From Candidatus Colimorpha enterica (lineage in GTDB: Bacteria > Bacillota > Clostridia > Oscillospirales > CAG-272): a stretch of DNA of 6,097 bases. The DNA lies in contig FR891082.1 in assembly GCA_000433515.1 (NCBI GenBank), positions 11,830-17,926 on the forward strand. The letters run 5' to 3'. The notes beneath the pieces are model-generated. The model was not told the DNA's origin. It worked only from the letters and a program-made list of their open reading frames with translations, and did no database searches. Each line of letters starts with the position of its first letter. Within the stretch, counting starts at the first letter, position 1. Positions 5,086-6,097 of this stretch are shown in pieces. Made by a program: the position numbers and the translations under genes.

Positions 5086-6097
5086 ATGAAAAGTCAAAAA
5101 TTTTTACCGTTTTTTCTTCTTGTTATAACGCTTCTTTGTCTCCTCCTCACTTCCTGTAACGGGGGAGATGGGGAAGAGGCGGAAGGTGAAGAAAAGCAAG
5201 ATTCCCCCTACAGTGCAAGTTATGACGGCTATGAATTTGTTATTGGCTGGGCCAATGATCAAAACTTCAATGAGGTTTGGGCCAGCGAAGACGAGGGGGA
5301 GACAGACAGTCTCTCAAAAGTCATTTTTGATCGAAATAAGCAAGCTGAGGAAAAACTTCAGGTATCTATTTCTGCAATTAATACCTGTGCAGCCAACAAA
5401 TCGTTGGAGGCGCTCTATGCCGCTACACTGTCCGAGGATACTCGATATGATGTTTTCTGCGGCCCTGTAGCAGTTCAGTATATGGCATCAGTTTCGGGTT
5501 ATCTTCAGGATCTCTCCGATCATGTCAATGCCGACAACTCTTGGTGGGATGCCTCTTTGAACGAAGCGTTTAGCCTTGGCTCGGAGAAGCAGTATTTTAT
5601 CAGCGGAGATATGAATCTGTTGACGGATGCTGCTACGCATTGTCTTGCCATGAATAAGGGCCTTTGCTTTTCCTGCAAGATAGAGTTTCCCTATGAGGAT
5701 GTAAAGGACGGCACGTGGACGCTGGACAACTTCCATACGATCATCAGCGAGTTTTCGGTCGATCTGAATTCCAATCGGAAATGGGATGAGAATGATCGCT
5801 ATTCCGTGGCGGTAAACGGTAGTGATGTCTTTGCGTTTCTTTCCGGCCTTGATGCCTCTGTGATTCGTGTTGAAAACGGCATTCCTTCACTGAGTGAAGC
5901 GGACATCCTTTCTTCGGGCTTTGATTCTCTCTTTGAGATGCTGTTCGACAAAGACAATGAAGATATCAAAGCAGCAACCAAACTGTCGGGCGGCAATGTG
6001 CTTTCTTTCTTCAGTCAAGGCCAGACCCTTTTTGCGTCGGCAACACTTGGCGATATTCAGAATCTGGCCGCATCAACCGGCAAGGTGATTAGTGCTC
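5086..6097 (+). CDS. Second solute-binding lipoprotein, paralogue of the upstream one (3' truncated by window edge)
   Basis: 337 residues are visible and the frame is open at the right edge; about 140 more would be expected from the paralogue. The ATG at 5086 is preceded by GGAG (5077-5080, 5 bases away) and lies 15 bases after the previous stop with no terminator between, so the two are co-transcribed. The signal peptide has a hydrophobic core (6-21) and lipobox LTSC with Cys24 lipidated, then an acidic linker rich in Glu, Asp and Gly (25-39). The mature part starts at YEFVIGWAN (49-57), matching DFTIAWSN of the neighbour. Other shared blocks are FNEV (61-64), YDVFCG (121-126), ASVSGYLQDL (134-143), WWDASLNE (153-160) and WDENDRY (233-239). 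Similarity is patchy, consistent with an old duplication and a different ligand or affinity. No permease is seen; it may follow to the right. Confidence 0.85.
   Translation, partial: MKSQKFLPFFLLVITLLCLLLTSCNGGDGEEAEGEEKQDSPYSASYDGYEFVIGWANDQNFNEVWASEDEGETDSLSKVIFDRNKQAEEKLQVSISAINTCAANKSLEALYAATLSEDTRYDVFCGPVAVQYMASVSGYLQDLSDHVNADNSWWDASLNEAFSLGSEKQYFISGDMNLLTDAATHCLAMNKGLCFSCKIEFPYEDVKDGTWTLDNFHTIISEFSVDLNSNRKWDENDRYSVAVNGSDVFAFLSGLDASVIRVENGIPSLSEADILSSGFDSLFEMLFDKDNEDIKAATKLSGGNVLSFFSQGQTLFASATLGDIQNLAASTGKVISA

Noticed and set aside
4330..5097. Long antisense open frame (about 255 codons) opposite the first solute-binding protein
   Set aside because: It overlaps a well-supported lipoprotein gene, its translation has no recognisable domain, and no promoter or ribosome binding site is evident. 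It is a by-product of the sense codon pattern.
5168..5470. Small basic open frame (100 codons) on the + strand
   Set aside because: It lies entirely inside the second lipoprotein gene in another frame. The lipoprotein reading has a signal peptide, lipobox and paralogue similarity, and this frame has none of these.
1..6097. tRNA, rRNA, CRISPR array, insertion sequence, phage or attachment site
   Set aside because: No cloverleaf-like segment, regularly spaced long repeats, transposase or integrase motifs, or terminal inverted repeats were seen.

Overview
The window looks like part of a carbohydrate-utilisation locus from an anaerobic, low-to-mid-GC Gram-positive bacterium, most plausibly a gut or rumen Clostridia (Bacillota) member. 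This rests on strong AGGAGG-type ribosome binding sites, an AraC-type regulator next to sugar genes, and tandem lipoprotein solute-binding proteins of a style common in that group. Taxonomy is inferred from gene content only. All recognised genes are on the + strand.

Layout. (1) 2-580: C-terminal part of an AraC-family regulator, cut by the left edge. (2) 581-707: intergenic region with an imperfect palindrome and a promoter. (3) 708-1742: a cytoplasmic GH130 enzyme, probably a beta-mannoside phosphorylase. It overlaps by 4 bases (ATGA) with (4) 1739-3370, an alpha-phosphohexomutase (phosphomannomutase/phosphoglucomutase). (5) A strong intrinsic terminator at 3383-3429 closes this unit. (6) 3430-3633: a second regulatory region with a promoter built like the first. 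(7) 3634-5070 and (8) 5086-6097 (cut by the right edge): two related but divergent lipoprotein solute-binding proteins, 15 bases apart. No permease or ATPase gene is visible; these may lie to the right.

How the genes fit together (inference): an oligosaccharide is captured outside the cell by one or both lipoproteins and imported by an ABC transporter. It is then cleaved by phosphorolysis to alpha-mannose 1-phosphate, which the coupled mutase converts to mannose 6-phosphate for glycolysis.

Main non-coding observation: the promoters before the GH130 gene and before the first solute-binding protein share spaced elements. AATGACC lies exactly 53 bases, and GAAAGG exactly 21 bases, before the first base of a TATAMT -10 box in both. 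In the second promoter AATGACC is repeated with a 22-base period, and the first promoter has a degenerate copy (AACTGCC) at the same place. AATGACC occurs nowhere else on the + strand that I could find. This is what a two-half-site AraC-type activator target abutting a weak -35 would look like, and the AraC-type protein encoded at the left edge is the obvious candidate.
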